DNA of 64,000 bases from Clostridia bacterium (GTDB lineage Bacteria > Bacillota > Clostridia > Acetivibrionales > DSM-27016): contig JAOAIJ010000021.1 in NCBI GenBank assembly GCA_026414765.1, positions 186,001 to 250,000 of the forward strand, in the 5' to 3' direction. Both the position numbers and the translations under genes were made by a program. The notes under the pieces were generated by a model. The model was given only the letters and a program-made list of their open reading frames with translations. It did no database searches and was not told the DNA's origin. Below, one piece after another: positions 17,357-27,057 of the stretch; the first letter of the stretch is position 1, and every line of letters starts with the position of its first letter.

Positions 17357-19084
17357 ATGCAGGGAAAAGAGCAGAAAAAAACAGAAGACATTCTTCTGGA
17401 AGCAGGTCTGATAAGCCCTCAGAAGCTTAAGGAAATTAAGGATATTGCACTAAGAACAGGTGAAAAAATTGAGAGGATATTACTGTCAGAGGGAGTAATC
17501 AACTATAAAGAAATACTGGAAATAACCGCAAAAAAAATGGGTGTTGAGTATATTGACCTGGAAAATGTAATTGTAAGTAAAGATGCAGTTTTTATGCTAA
17601 GTGCCAAAATAGCAGTAAAATATAATGTTTTTCCGTTTAATATAAAAAACAATCTTCTGTTTCTTGCCATGCAGAATCCCGATGACATATTTCTTATTGA
17701 TGAAATAAAAGTCTTTACTCAGATGGAAATAAAGCCATTCCTAGCTGACAATAGGCTCCTGAGCAGAGCGATCATGTACTTTTATGGCGATGGAAATGTA
17801 GAGAGCCGAATAGAAGATAGTGATGAAGGAAAAGTGAAGACGGAAAGAGGAAACGAGAAGAAAGAAGAGTTTAAGTCCAATACTATCAGTATCTTGAGCG
17901 ATGACTCAACAGAAAGTGTAGATGAGCTTTTCAGGTTTATTATATTGAAGGCTCTTAAAATTAATTGCTTTGATATACATATAGATTCACTGAATAAAAA
18001 ACTGAGAATAAGGTATAGAGTGGACGGTTCTTTGCTGGAGGAAGACAGCAGGCATAACGTAGGCTACGAAGAGCTGATAGTAAAGGTAAAGGTAATGGCA
18101 GGATTATTTACCTGTGACCGTAATGCGCCTCAGAAAGGATTTATAAACTATGCGGTGAATGAAAAGGAAAAAGTAAATCTGGAGGTACTCGTTCTTCCTG
18201 TGGTTGGCGGGGAAAAAATTCTGATTAAGCTTCAAAACTGTTCCTGCCACCATGTTTTGGAAGATATCGGAATATCTGAAAAAGAGATGGAGCTTATTTC
18301 CGGAATGCTGGCTAAAAGGACCGGAATGATAGTAGTAAGCGGGTTGGGTGGAAGCGGTAAAACAACTACATGCTATGCCATGATAAAAAGAATTGTAGCA
18401 AAAGAGCTAAACATCATAACTATAGAGAAAAGGAATACAATAAAAATTGAGGGGATTAGCCAGATACAGCTTTATAGTAAAAAGGATAGTGCCGAACAGG
18501 AATTCATTGAGTCCGTATTAGCCCACGACCCTGATGTCATAGTAGCAGACCTTAATATAGATGGAACTTCGGGACGGAGCCTTGATATACTTAAGCAGCT
18601 TATGAATACTGCAATCAGTGGTAAACTGGTTATAGTTACCATGGATTTCCCAAGTGTGTTTGAGACAATTTCCGGATTGCTTAACATGGGGGTTGAGCGT
18701 TATCTGGTTTCTACTTCTATTGAAGGGATAATTGCTCAGCACTTGGTAAGAAAAGTTTGTACTTCTTGTCAAAATAGCAAACAAGCTATAGCATATTTGG
18801 ATTTGCAAAGTGAAATTGGCAAGAATGCTGCTTATGTCGAACAATGCAGTATATGCAATAATGTAGGATATAAAGGGAAGATAGGAATTTTTGAAGTGTT
18901 CCATATGGACAGTGAGTATAGAAGGCTGATAAATAAGGGGGATAATCCTGAAATTATTGAACACAGGATGCAAAAGGAAAGCAGCAGTTTTAAGAATAAC
19001 TGCATAAGACTGATCAAAGATAAAATAACAACTGTTGAAGAAGTCGTAAGACTTGGAATAGGAAAGGATATATTTAGCAATTAA
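17357..19084 (+). CDS. GspE/PilB-like ATPase with eroded catalytic motifs
   Basis: 575 aa from ATG 17357 (TTG 17267 is an alternative). An N-terminal T2SSE_N-type domain (about 10-150), a linker rich in Lys/Glu, then the secretion ATPase domain. The Asp-box-like DIHIDSLNKK, Walker A GLGGSGKTTT (329-338, Lys335) and the four-Cys zinc motif (CTSC and CSIC) are kept. However, the family's EDPVE is EKRNT, the Walker B GEIRD is ADLNID (391-402 region) and the His box TLHT is TMDF. Loss of the Walker B Glu and His suggests weak or no ATPase activity. pilM follows. Normal PilB powers type IV pilus assembly. Confidence 0.75.
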   Translation: MQGKEQKKTEDILLEAGLISPQKLKEIKDIALRTGEKIERILLSEGVINYKEILEITAKKMGVEYIDLENVIVSKDAVFMLSAKIAVKYNVFPFNIKNNLLFLAMQNPDDIFLIDEIKVFTQMEIKPFLADNRLLSRAIMYFYGDGNVESRIEDSDEGKVKTERGNEKKEEFKSNTISILSDDSTESVDELFRFIILKALKINCFDIHIDSLNKKLRIRYRVDGSLLEEDSRHNVGYEELIVKVKVMAGLFTCDRNAPQKGFINYAVNEKEKVNLEVLVLPVVGGEKILIKLQNCSCHHVLEDIGISEKEMELISGMLAKRTGMIVVSGLGGSGKTTTCYAMIKRIVAKELNIITIEKRNTIKIEGISQIQLYSKKDSAEQEFIESVLAHDPDVIVADLNIDGTSGRSLDILKQLMNTAISGKLVIVTMDFPSVFETISGLLNMGVERYLVSTSIEGIIAQHLVRKVCTSCQNSKQAIAYLDLQSEIGKNAAYVEQCSICNNVGYKGKIGIFEVFHMDSEYRRLINKGDNPEIIEHRMQKESSSFKNNCIRLIKDKITTVEEVVRLGIGKDIFSN

Positions 19085-19220
19085 GCCTTTGAAGATCAAA
19101 TTATTATATTATGACAACCAGCATTACAGGGTAATTGATGTAAAATATTAGACGGATGCTTTATCCGTACAAGCTGCAAACATGTACAAAAGGCTAATTT
19201 GGTGGGGGTGGAAAAGCGTG

Positions 19221-20348
19221 ATGCTGCCATCGTTTATAAGTGACTTGGGAAGAGGATTTTTAAATAACGATATATTAAGCATAGATATCGGCTTTACTAA
19301 TATAAAAGTAGTACACAGCAGAAAAAAAAACGGGAATCAATTGAAAATTATCAATTTTGGCATAGGCAGCACACCTAATGGCTGTATAAAAAACGGAATA
19401 ATCTCCAATCTGGATGGAGTCGCAGACAACCTGAAAAAAGTGATAAATGAGCACCGTATAAATGAGAGAAATGTGAAATTTGTAATATCTGCGGGTTCAA
19501 ACATTATTTCTAAAATTATATTTATACCAAAAGATGACTCAAAAAAGGTTGAGGATAAAATCAGAAATGAAATAATGAAACATAGTCTGGTAGACATTAA
19601 TACACAAAAGTTGTTTTACAGGGTTACAGGTGAGACAGAAAGGGAAGGTGAGAAGTGTTTAAGAGCACTTGTTACAATTGTACCAAATACAACTATTGAA
19701 AATTACGTCAAGCTCATAAAACTATTGAACTTTAAGCCTATTGCAATAGAAATACCTTTCAGCAGTGTAGCACGCTTTTTTAGTAAAGGTGTAAATGTGA
19801 TTGATAGGGAAAGCAGGGGCGTTCACAATATGTTTTATCATATAGACAGTGGTGCTACTGCAGTTATTGATCTTGGTTCGGAAACTACAAATTTGAGTAT
19901 TTTGAATGCGGGAGCACTTGAGTTTAACAGAGTGATACTTTCAGGCGGAAGAAGCCTTGATGAAATAATAGGTAAAAAACTTGGTGTGAGGCATGACATA
20001 GCAGAACGTTATAAGAAGATGCATGGTATCGTAAGTGAAAGACATATGGGGGATGAAATAGAAAATATAGTAGATACGTGTATAAGAGAATACATAGGAG
20101 AAATTATGAATAATGTTAAAAGGAGTATTGAATTTTACGTAAACAAGTGTGATGGACAAGCAGTAGAGAGGATTTTCTTTATCGGTGGAGGTTCAGAAAT
20201 GAAAGGTTTGAGGGGATTTGCAAGGGATATAATGCAGAAACCCGTATTTTCTGTAGAAAATATGAACTTCAATAGTATTGAGTTTGGGAATAATCTTGAT
20301 AAGGATAAAATAAGGTATCTTGTAAATGCTGTCGGTCTGGCAATGTAA
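19221..20348 (+). CDS. pilM: Type IV pilus assembly protein PilM
   Basis: 375 aa actin-like ATPase fold. Phosphate-1-like motif ILSIDIGFTNIKV near residue 22, an internal AVIDLGSETTNLSI segment and a late FFIGGGSEMKGL motif match PilM/FtsA-like proteins. PilM normally binds PilN under the inner membrane and links to the PilB motor. Start at ATG 19221 or GTG 19218, both after GGGGGTGG. The usual pilN, pilO and pilC genes do not follow; a terminator ends the pair. It probably works with the preceding divergent GspE-like protein. Confidence 0.75.
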   Translation: MLPSFISDLGRGFLNNDILSIDIGFTNIKVVHSRKKNGNQLKIINFGIGSTPNGCIKNGIISNLDGVADNLKKVINEHRINERNVKFVISAGSNIISKIIFIPKDDSKKVEDKIRNEIMKHSLVDINTQKLFYRVTGETEREGEKCLRALVTIVPNTTIENYVKLIKLLNFKPIAIEIPFSSVARFFSKGVNVIDRESRGVHNMFYHIDSGATAVIDLGSETTNLSILNAGALEFNRVILSGGRSLDEIIGKKLGVRHDIAERYKKMHGIVSERHMGDEIENIVDTCIREYIGEIMNNVKRSIEFYVNKCDGQAVERIFFIGGGSEMKGLRGFARDIMQKPVFSVENMNFNSIEFGNNLDKDKIRYLVNAVGLAM

Positions 20349-20371
20349 ATAATAAAACTGAAACACTGATA

Positions 20372-20404
20372 AAAATCAGGTGTAGGCTGCATCTGATTTT
20401 TTTT
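20372..20404 (+). terminator. Intrinsic terminator after pilM
   Basis: ATCAGGTG pairs with CATCTGAT (8 bp with one wobble) around a short loop, followed by eight T. The 286 bases from here to the sigma factor gene hold no recognisable gene. Confidence 0.75.
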
Positions 20405-20690
20405 ATGCAAATAAAACTGGATTCTAAGGATGATGTATTTCATTTCTATTTAGCAAATATATAAAATGGAAAAATAAACCTGGATTTTTACTCTTCAAGA
20501 TATGCTAAAATTTATGATAAGAGTTTAAATACACAAATAAAAAATGTATAATTATTTTGTTGCTTATTAATATGCCTGTTCATAAACTCATTGAGCTGGC
20601 CTGAGGGAATAAGTGACTTATTAAACAATAGACATGTTTGGCCGTTTGTTGTGCATTTGATGGTTTGACTTCAAGGGGGGATTCAAATAT

Positions 20691-21305
20691 ATGAGCGAGA
20701 ATGAGAAGATTCTTCTCGAAAAGGCCAAAAATGGTGACTTAAAGGCTTTTGAACTGTTAATAGAGGGATATCAGAAGAAAGTATATAATATAGCGCTTAG
20801 AATGATAGGAAACCATGATGATGCAAATGAACTTGCTCAGGAGGTCTTTATCAGGATACTTAAGTCAATAAAGAACTTCAAGGAGGAATCGACTTTCTCA
20901 ACATGGGTATATAGGATTACCACTAATATTTGTCTGGATGAATTGAGAAAAAGAAAAAACAGAAAGACAGTTTCCATAGATGAAGAGATGAAACTGGAAG
21001 ATGGCGAAGTTGCAAGACAAATAGAAGATATCAAGCCGCTTCCAGATATAATAGCTGAAAGGAACGAGCTGAAAAAAATTGTAACGGAAGCCATACAATT
21101 ACTGTCAGAAGAGCATAAGTTGGTGATTGTTATGAGGGATATACAAGGTTTTAGCTATGAAGAGATTGCAAAGGTAACCAAGATCCCTGAGGGGACGGTA
21201 AAATCTAGAATAAACAGAGCCAGGCTGGCATTGAAGGAAATACTCAAAAGTAAACGGGAACTTTTTAGCGATGAATACGTCAAACAATATGGAAAGGAGG
21301 GGTGA
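20691..21305 (+). CDS. RNA polymerase ECF-type sigma factor
   Basis: 204 aa sigma-70 family group IV protein. Region 2 shows ALRMIGNHDDANELAQEVFIR and STWVYRITTN; region 4 shows the FSYEEIAKVTKIPEGTVKSRINRAR helix-turn-helix, and region 3 is absent. ECF factors redirect RNA polymerase in response to envelope signals. ATG 20691 follows AAGGGGGG. The stop is 2 nt before the start of a zinc-finger anti-sigma gene, so the pair is co-translated. The overall resemblance is to the SigW type. Confidence 0.92.
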   Translation: MSENEKILLEKAKNGDLKAFELLIEGYQKKVYNIALRMIGNHDDANELAQEVFIRILKSIKNFKEESTFSTWVYRITTNICLDELRKRKNRKTVSIDEEMKLEDGEVARQIEDIKPLPDIIAERNELKKIVTEAIQLLSEEHKLVIVMRDIQGFSYEEIAKVTKIPEGTVKSRINRARLALKEILKSKRELFSDEYVKQYGKEG

Positions 21306-21307
21306 AG

Positions 21308-22513
21308 ATGAAAAACTGTAATGAGGTAATAGAAATATTATCGTTATATATAGAAAATGAGTTGAATGAAGAGCTATGTATAGAGCTTGAAGAACATATT
21401 GACGTATGTTCTGAATGCAGGAAGGAACTTCAGGAGTTGCAGCAGATTGCCAATTTGTGCAAGAGTATCACGGAAGAAGAATTGCCTGAGAATTTCAAAC
21501 AGCAGTTGCATGAAAAGCTGGTACTTGTAAATGGAAGTGAAAATGCAACCAAAGCGTTAATAAAACCGTTTAAAAAGATACTACCTCAAAACTATATAAG
21601 AATTTGCGCATCAATTGCGGCTGTTTTTATAATAGCTGTAATGATAAAAGTACTTTTCCCTTTAAGCAGTGTTTCCGATAAAACAACAGAGAGCAGCCCA
21701 ACAAAAAATTTCACTACAGAATCTGCACAAGCACCAGCTGCAGCTGAAAGCAAGATTGCTAATGGGACTGCCAGTTCAGAGAATATACAAGCGGCTGATG
21801 AATATGGAACAGTAGTTGATGGCAGTGCTGATACTGCAAAAAGCATAAACCCACAAACTACTATGAAGGAAAAAAACGGGAATAGTACTGATGATGTTAA
21901 GTTATTTTCTAGTGAACAGCCCGATCTGAAGGCATCTGAAAATGAGGCAGAAATAAAAAGTGACGGAGAAGAAAAACAAATGGTAGTATTTGATGCAGTG
22001 CCTACTACCAAACGGATTGATGCTTTTTCTGCATCAGCAAGCAACGTAATAAGAGATACCGATATTACAGTTAGAGTCGAAAACCCTGATATAGAATTAG
22101 AAAAAATAAGGCTTAAAGCTGTAGAGTTCGGAGCGGAATTCGATGAAAGGAAAGCAATGGATGGAGCCGGTGGAGAGAATACAGGTGAGTCCGGGAAAAT
22201 CAGAGTTACACTCCGTATGCCGTACACACAGTACAATCCATTTGTAAGTTCGTTAAAGGCAGTTTTAGGTGAGTCTTTTGTGGTAACAGCAAGTATTAAT
22301 TCAATAGATATGAATGAAAATATAAACACATTACAAACTCAAATCAGCAGTTTGGACAAAAAAATAAGCGAACTTGCTGCAATGAATCAGACCGCGGCAA
22401 ATGAAGAACTGGAAAAACTGAAAACGGAACGTGAAAATATGCAAAGGGAATTAAGCAACCTTAAGAGGGATGTACAATACATTTCGGTTTGCCTTGATAT
22501 TATCAGGAAGTAA
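21308..22513 (+). CDS. Anti-sigma factor with zinc-finger and DUF4349-like domain
   Basis: 401 aa. The cytoplasmic N terminus has an HxxxCxxC zinc-finger anti-sigma motif (HIDVCSEC), which in this family clamps the ECF sigma factor. A single membrane segment lies near residues 98-118. The extracellular part has a Ser/Thr/Ala-rich linker, then a DUF4349-like domain with the ITVRVENPD and RVTLRMPY motifs and a long coiled coil (NTLQTQISSLDKK onward). ATG 21308 fits AAGGAGG better than GTG 21302. Release of the sigma factor probably follows signal sensing outside the membrane. Confidence 0.85.
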   Translation: MKNCNEVIEILSLYIENELNEELCIELEEHIDVCSECRKELQELQQIANLCKSITEEELPENFKQQLHEKLVLVNGSENATKALIKPFKKILPQNYIRICASIAAVFIIAVMIKVLFPLSSVSDKTTESSPTKNFTTESAQAPAAAESKIANGTASSENIQAADEYGTVVDGSADTAKSINPQTTMKEKNGNSTDDVKLFSSEQPDLKASENEAEIKSDGEEKQMVVFDAVPTTKRIDAFSASASNVIRDTDITVRVENPDIELEKIRLKAVEFGAEFDERKAMDGAGGENTGESGKIRVTLRMPYTQYNPFVSSLKAVLGESFVVTASINSIDMNENINTLQTQISSLDKKISELAAMNQTAANEELEKLKTERENMQRELSNLKRDVQYISVCLDIIRK

Positions 22514-22527
22514 AAGTATAGTAAGAT

Positions 22528-22579
22528 AAAGGTAATAAGCTTTATAGTATGAAACAGTACTATAAAGTTTATTACCTTT
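22528..22579 (+). terminator. Long hairpin ending the sigma/anti-sigma operon
   Basis: A 22-bp stem (22528-22549 with 22558-22579) has a single G-T wobble and an 8-nt loop. It lacks a strong T-run, ending AATAATTATT, but its position just after the operon suggests termination or mRNA 3' protection. Confidence 0.6.
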
Positions 22580-22703
22580 AATAATTATTGGTGCTCAAAT
22601 AAAAGAGGAAATTAAATATTTTTGTCGAATATTAGTATATATAATAAGTAATTCTGGTTGTAATTCCAAATTTATTCTGAAACCAGATATCCGGAGGAAA
22701 GAG

Positions 22704-23390
22704 ATGGTTCCTGTTAATAAAAATTTTGCACAGAATAACAAAGTGTTTACCGGGAATACCCCGTGCAGTATTAATATTACCAAAGGGACTGTTATCAGTA
22801 TAAAACATCCGCTGCTTTTTGAGCCTGTATTGACTGTAGTTCAAAAAACAGAGGGCAATAATGTTTTTTTCAGGATTCCTGACACATTTTTAAAGTATAA
22901 CATTTTTAAAGGTGATCAGATTACAATTCAGACTCTTCAGGATAATTATGAATATGTCATACAAGGTATGATAAGTGATATAGAATTGCAGTACCCCAGG
23001 CAGGTTCAGGTATCTATTGATAAAGTCGACAGATATAAAAACAAAAGAAAATCAAAGCGTTACTTGACAAACCTTCAGGCAAATATAAGCAGTGCAGATA
23101 TCAGCAGAAATTTGTATGCAATAGTTAAGAACATAAGCGATTCAGGAGTATCAGCGGTTATACGGGAACAGTTGGATACTGACAGTATTGTAGTTATGAG
23201 TATTTGTATTCCGGATAACGGACTTTTGGAGTTTAAGGCAAAAATCATAAGAAATACAAGGAAAGCAAACTATTATGAATATGGCATGGAGATTATTAAA
23301 ATAGATGAGGGGAATAAAAGTCTGCTTAGTAAGTTAATAGCCTCTTTAAATAAAAATGAAAAGGAATATATATCTGAATGCCTCAGGTAG
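22704..23390 (+). CDS. PilZ-domain c-di-GMP-binding protein (YcgR-like)
   Basis: 228 aa. The N-terminal half resembles the YcgR/YpfA N-terminal beta-barrel; the C-terminal PilZ domain carries the basic KRKSKRY motif and NISDSGV (N-x-S-x-x-G), the two parts that bind c-di-GMP. Such proteins act as flagellar brakes or regulate exopolysaccharide and pilus functions. The ATG follows GGAGGAAAG. It is alone between two terminators. A GGDEF protein is encoded 7 kb away. Confidence 0.8.
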   Translation: MVPVNKNFAQNNKVFTGNTPCSINITKGTVISIKHPLLFEPVLTVVQKTEGNNVFFRIPDTFLKYNIFKGDQITIQTLQDNYEYVIQGMISDIELQYPRQVQVSIDKVDRYKNKRKSKRYLTNLQANISSADISRNLYAIVKNISDSGVSAVIREQLDTDSIVVMSICIPDNGLLEFKAKIIRNTRKANYYEYGMEIIKIDEGNKSLLSKLIASLNKNEKEYISECLR

Positions 23391-23413
23391 TCAGTTAATT
23401 AGTAAAAAATACT

Positions 23414-23442
23414 CAACAGCCGTTTACGGTTGTTGTTTTTTT
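23414..23442 (+). terminator. Intrinsic terminator after PilZ gene
   Basis: CAACAGCCG pairs with CGGTTGTTG (9 bp, one wobble) with a 4-nt loop and seven T. Confidence 0.8.
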
Positions 23443-23497
23443 GTGTAAAATGGTTTTGTACTAAATATTATTACAAATAATAGTTATAGGTGGATAA

Positions 23498-23665
23498 ATG
23501 TTAATTGAAACAATTTTGGATAGGTTCGAAAATGGCTGTGCCATCCTGCTTTCGGACGAGATGGGAATAGAGATAGATATTCCTGATGAAAAAATAAAGG
23601 GCACATATAAAGAAGGCGAGACAGTATACCTGACATTGGATAAAGCCGGGAATCCAAATCTGTAA
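23498..23665 (+). CDS. DUF3006-type small protein
   Basis: 55 aa from ATG 23498 with AGGTGG upstream. The pattern ILDRFENGCAILLSDEMG, then IPDEKIKGTYKEGETV and a final hydrophobic strand, matches the short DUF3006 family, whose members begin with a DRFE motif. Function is unknown. It lies 36 nt before polA and may be co-transcribed. Confidence 0.7.
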   Translation: MLIETILDRFENGCAILLSDEMGIEIDIPDEKIKGTYKEGETVYLTLDKAGNPNL

Positions 23666-23701
23666 TTCAAGGTATCAGTTTTCGTAGAATGGAGAAATCA
23701 A

Positions 23702-26410
23702 ATGAGCAATCGAAAATTAATGATTATTGATGGGAACAGTATTTTAAATAGAGCATTCTATGGGCTTCAGGGGAAGCAATTGCTTGCAACATCTGAGGGG
23801 CTATACACCAATGCCGTATATGGGTTTCTAAATATTCTATATAAATATCTTGATGAAGAAAACCCGGGATACCTTTGTGTTGCTTTTGACCTTAAAGCGC
23901 CTACATTCAGGCATAAAGAGTATGACGGATATAAGGCTAACAGAAAAGGCATGCCTCAGGAGCTTGCAGTGCAGGTACCTGTGATAAAGGACGTACTTGA
24001 TGCAATGAATATCAAAAGGCTTGAAGTAGAAGGCTATGAAGCAGATGATATTATAGGCTCCATATCCTTATGTGCAGAAAAGGATGGTCTTGAAGTAGTT
24101 GTTGTAACAGGAGACAGGGACTCTTTTCAACTTGCCAGCAAAACAACACGTATAAAAATGCCTACTACCAAAGCAGGAAAAACAGAAACTGAGGAGTACG
24201 ACTACGACAGGGTGATGGGAAAGTATGGTGTTACCCCTGACGAGTTCATTGATGTAAAAGGTCTTATGGGTGATACATCCGACAATATCCCGGGGGTGCC
24301 TGGAATCGGAGAAAAAACTGCCCTGGAGCTGATTAAAAAATTCAGTAAAATTGAAAACCTCTATGAAAACATTGATCAGGTTGAGAAAAAAGGTGTAAAA
24401 GAAAAGCTGGAAGCAAACAAAGAACTGGCATTCCTAAGTAAAAGGCTTGCTACTATCAATAGATTCGTTCCCGGCTTATGTGGTGTTGATGAATTGAAAA
24501 GAACAGAGTTTGACGGTGAAAGGTTATATGAAATATTTAAAAGGCTTGAATTCAGAAGTCTGATAGAAAAGCTGAAGCTTGGACAAACTGCACCTGTTTC
24601 TGCTGCAATATCAAAAGAAATAACATGCATATTTAGTGTGGAGAAACTTAGGATAATAAGGGAGAACATTTCTTCTTCAAAAGAGTGCGCAATATTCTAT
24701 TTGATGGATAAAAACGTTGCATTTTCTGAAAGGCTTTCAGGTGTGGCTGTTTCCTGGGCTAAGGATGTAAGTTGTTATATTGGATTTAGAGATGTTTGTG
24801 GAAAATCTTGTCTTACTCAGGAAGAGTTTTTAAATGAATTCCGACTCGTTTTTGAAGACGAAAGTATCAAAAAATACGGTCATGATTTGAAGAGTTTAAT
24901 TGTATACCTGAAGAAAAATGGAATCGAATTCAAGGGACTTGCATTCGATACAATGATCGGCGCATACCTGATTAATCCTTCAAGGGAGACTTACAGAGTT
25001 GCTGAGCTTTCTGAAGAATATCTGAAGATTAATATAGAACCTATCGAAGAGTTGTCTGGAAAAGGCAAAAATTTTGTTCCGTTTAGTGAAATGCCCGTAG
25101 AAAAGCTTTCGGCCGTAGCTGGTATACATTCGGAGGTAGTTTTCAATTCTGTAAAAGTGCTGAACGGGCTGATTGTCGAAAATGGACAAGAAAAGTTGTA
25201 TTATGATATAGAACTGCCACTGGTAGAAGTATTGGCTGATATGGAATACTGGGGATTCAGAATCGATAAGAAAGGATTAAAGGAATTTGCAGTAGAGCTT
25301 GAAGAAAAAATCAATTTGCTGACATCAGATATTTTCAGACTTGCAGGTGAAGAATTCAACATAAACTCTACTAAGCAGTTGGGAGTTATACTGTTTGAAA
25401 AAATCGGGCTGCCTATAATAAAGAAAACAAAAACCGGATATTCTACAGACGCAGAAGTATTAGAGCAGTTGGCAGAAAAGCATGAAATTGTTTCAAAAAT
25501 TCTGGAATACCGGCAGATGGTCAAGCTTAAATCGACTTATGTTGAGGGGCTTTTGAATGTCATAAATACTGAAACGGGCAAAATACATTCAAGCTTTAAT
25601 CAGACGGTTACTGTTACCGGAAGAATCAGCAGTACTGAACCTAATTTGCAGAATATACCCATAAAACTTGAAATGGGAAGAAAGATACGTAAGGTATTTG
25701 TTCCGAGCAGTGAAAGTTATATACTTTCCGACGCAGATTATTCCCAAATAGAGTTAAGAGTACTGGCGCATATAACAAGCGATGAAAATATGATATATGC
25801 TTTTAAAAATAACGAGGATATTCATACAACTACAGCATCACAGGTTTTTGGAGTTCCAAAGTCAGAAGTGACTTCATTGATGCGAAGCAGGGCTAAGGCT
25901 GTTAATTTTGGCATTGTATACGGGATTGGAGACTTCAGTCTTTCAAAAGATCTGGGTATTACGAGAAAAGAAGCCAGAAGATATATAGACGGTTATCTTG
26001 ATAAATACCCTAATGTCAGACAATATATGCATGATATAGTTGAGCAGGGTAAACAATTTGGCTTTGTAAACACTCTCTTCGGCAGAAGAAGATATTTGCC
26101 GGAGCTGCAATCCAGTAATTTCAATATCAGATCCTTCGGTGAGCGTATAGCAATGAATACTCCAATACAGGGCAGTGCTGCTGATATTATCAAGATTGCC
26201 ATGGTAAAGGTATATAAAGAATTGAGAAAAAGAGAACTAAACTCGAGACTTATACTTCAGGTACATGATGAATTGATAATAGAAACCCATAAAGATGAAA
26301 AAGAGGAGGTAGCTGCCATATTAAAGGAAAGTATGGAGAGTGCCGCTGATTTGCAGGTACCATTAAGTGTGGATGTGAAATTTGGCAGCAACTGGTATGA
26401 AACAAAATAA
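23702..26410 (+). CDS. polA: DNA polymerase I
   Basis: 902 aa. N-terminal 5'-3' exonuclease/flap domain (about 1-290, with the EADD and GDTSDNIPG motifs), a central 3'-5' exonuclease fold and a C-terminal family A polymerase. Polymerase motifs A (DADYSQIELR), B (RAKAVNFG) and C (QVHDE) are intact. The central domain lacks the DTE and other acidic metal ligands, as in Bacillus-type PolA, so no proofreading is expected. The enzyme fills gaps and removes RNA primers. ATG 23702 has a GGAG site. coaE and a transglycosylase follow closely. Confidence 0.96.
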   Translation: MSNRKLMIIDGNSILNRAFYGLQGKQLLATSEGLYTNAVYGFLNILYKYLDEENPGYLCVAFDLKAPTFRHKEYDGYKANRKGMPQELAVQVPVIKDVLDAMNIKRLEVEGYEADDIIGSISLCAEKDGLEVVVVTGDRDSFQLASKTTRIKMPTTKAGKTETEEYDYDRVMGKYGVTPDEFIDVKGLMGDTSDNIPGVPGIGEKTALELIKKFSKIENLYENIDQVEKKGVKEKLEANKELAFLSKRLATINRFVPGLCGVDELKRTEFDGERLYEIFKRLEFRSLIEKLKLGQTAPVSAAISKEITCIFSVEKLRIIRENISSSKECAIFYLMDKNVAFSERLSGVAVSWAKDVSCYIGFRDVCGKSCLTQEEFLNEFRLVFEDESIKKYGHDLKSLIVYLKKNGIEFKGLAFDTMIGAYLINPSRETYRVAELSEEYLKINIEPIEELSGKGKNFVPFSEMPVEKLSAVAGIHSEVVFNSVKVLNGLIVENGQEKLYYDIELPLVEVLADMEYWGFRIDKKGLKEFAVELEEKINLLTSDIFRLAGEEFNINSTKQLGVILFEKIGLPIIKKTKTGYSTDAEVLEQLAEKHEIVSKILEYRQMVKLKSTYVEGLLNVINTETGKIHSSFNQTVTVTGRISSTEPNLQNIPIKLEMGRKIRKVFVPSSESYILSDADYSQIELRVLAHITSDENMIYAFKNNEDIHTTTASQVFGVPKSEVTSLMRSRAKAVNFGIVYGIGDFSLSKDLGITRKEARRYIDGYLDKYPNVRQYMHDIVEQGKQFGFVNTLFGRRRYLPELQSSNFNIRSFGERIAMNTPIQGSAADIIKIAMVKVYKELRKRELNSRLILQVHDELIIETHKDEKEEVAAILKESMESAADLQVPLSVDVKFGSNWYETK

Positions 26411-26441
26411 GGATTTTAGTCGGTAAATTTAGGAGGCAATA

Positions 26442-27023
26442 ATGAAGGTTATTGGAGTAACAGGAGGTATAGGGAGCGGTAAAAGTACTGTAACAAAAAT
26501 ACTTTCTGACTTCGGTGCGGAAGTTATAGATGCAGATATCATAGCATGGAAGATAGTTGAAAAAGGACAAGAGGCGTTGCAGGAAATAGTTAAGCACTTT
26601 GGGGAAGAAATACTTACTGAAAGCGGCGAACTGAACCGTAAAAAACTTGGAAATATTGTTTTTAGTGAAAATGATAAACTGGAAAGTCTGAATAGAATTA
26701 CACATAAGTATATAATAGAGAGAATAATTGATAGAATCAATTCATTAAGGGCTAGCGAAGCAGGCCTGGTAGTGGTGGATGCAGCTATTCCTTTCAGGCA
26801 TGGATTTTTGGATGTGGTTCAGGAAGTGTGGGTTGTTATTGCTGATATGGAACTCAGAATAAAAAGGGTTATGGATAGAAACGGACTGACATATAATGAG
26901 GTGCATGATAGGATTATGTCTCAAAAAAGCGATGAAGAATATATGAAATTAGCGGATAAAGTGATTATCAACAACGGAAGTGCGGAAGATCTGGTTATCC
27001 AGGTAAAAAATTACCTGGATTAA
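26442..27023 (+). CDS. coaE: Dephospho-CoA kinase
   Basis: 193 aa P-loop kinase for the last step of coenzyme A synthesis (phosphorylation of the 3'-OH of dephospho-CoA). The Walker A motif GGIGSGKST is near the N terminus, followed by the DADIIAW motif and the late R-x-x-x-R region (MDRNGLT, RIMSQ). ATG 26442 follows AGGAGG. It sits 31 nt after polA, an arrangement common in Firmicutes. Confidence 0.95.
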   Translation: MKVIGVTGGIGSGKSTVTKILSDFGAEVIDADIIAWKIVEKGQEALQEIVKHFGEEILTESGELNRKKLGNIVFSENDKLESLNRITHKYIIERIIDRINSLRASEAGLVVVDAAIPFRHGFLDVVQEVWVVIADMELRIKRVMDRNGLTYNEVHDRIMSQKSDEEYMKLADKVIINNGSAEDLVIQVKNYLD

Positions 27024-27057
27024 GATTTGTAAAGTCTTTCAGCGTGGAGGGTTATGT

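Noticed and set aside
21592-22329. 245-codon minus-strand ORF opposite the anti-sigma gene
   Set aside because: Mirrors the Ser/Thr/Ala-rich linker of the real gene; no start signal and no motifs.
23702-26410. Proofreading activity in PolA
   Set aside because: The central domain lacks the acidic metal ligands (no DTE motif), as is normal for Bacillus/Clostridium-type PolA; nothing unusual.
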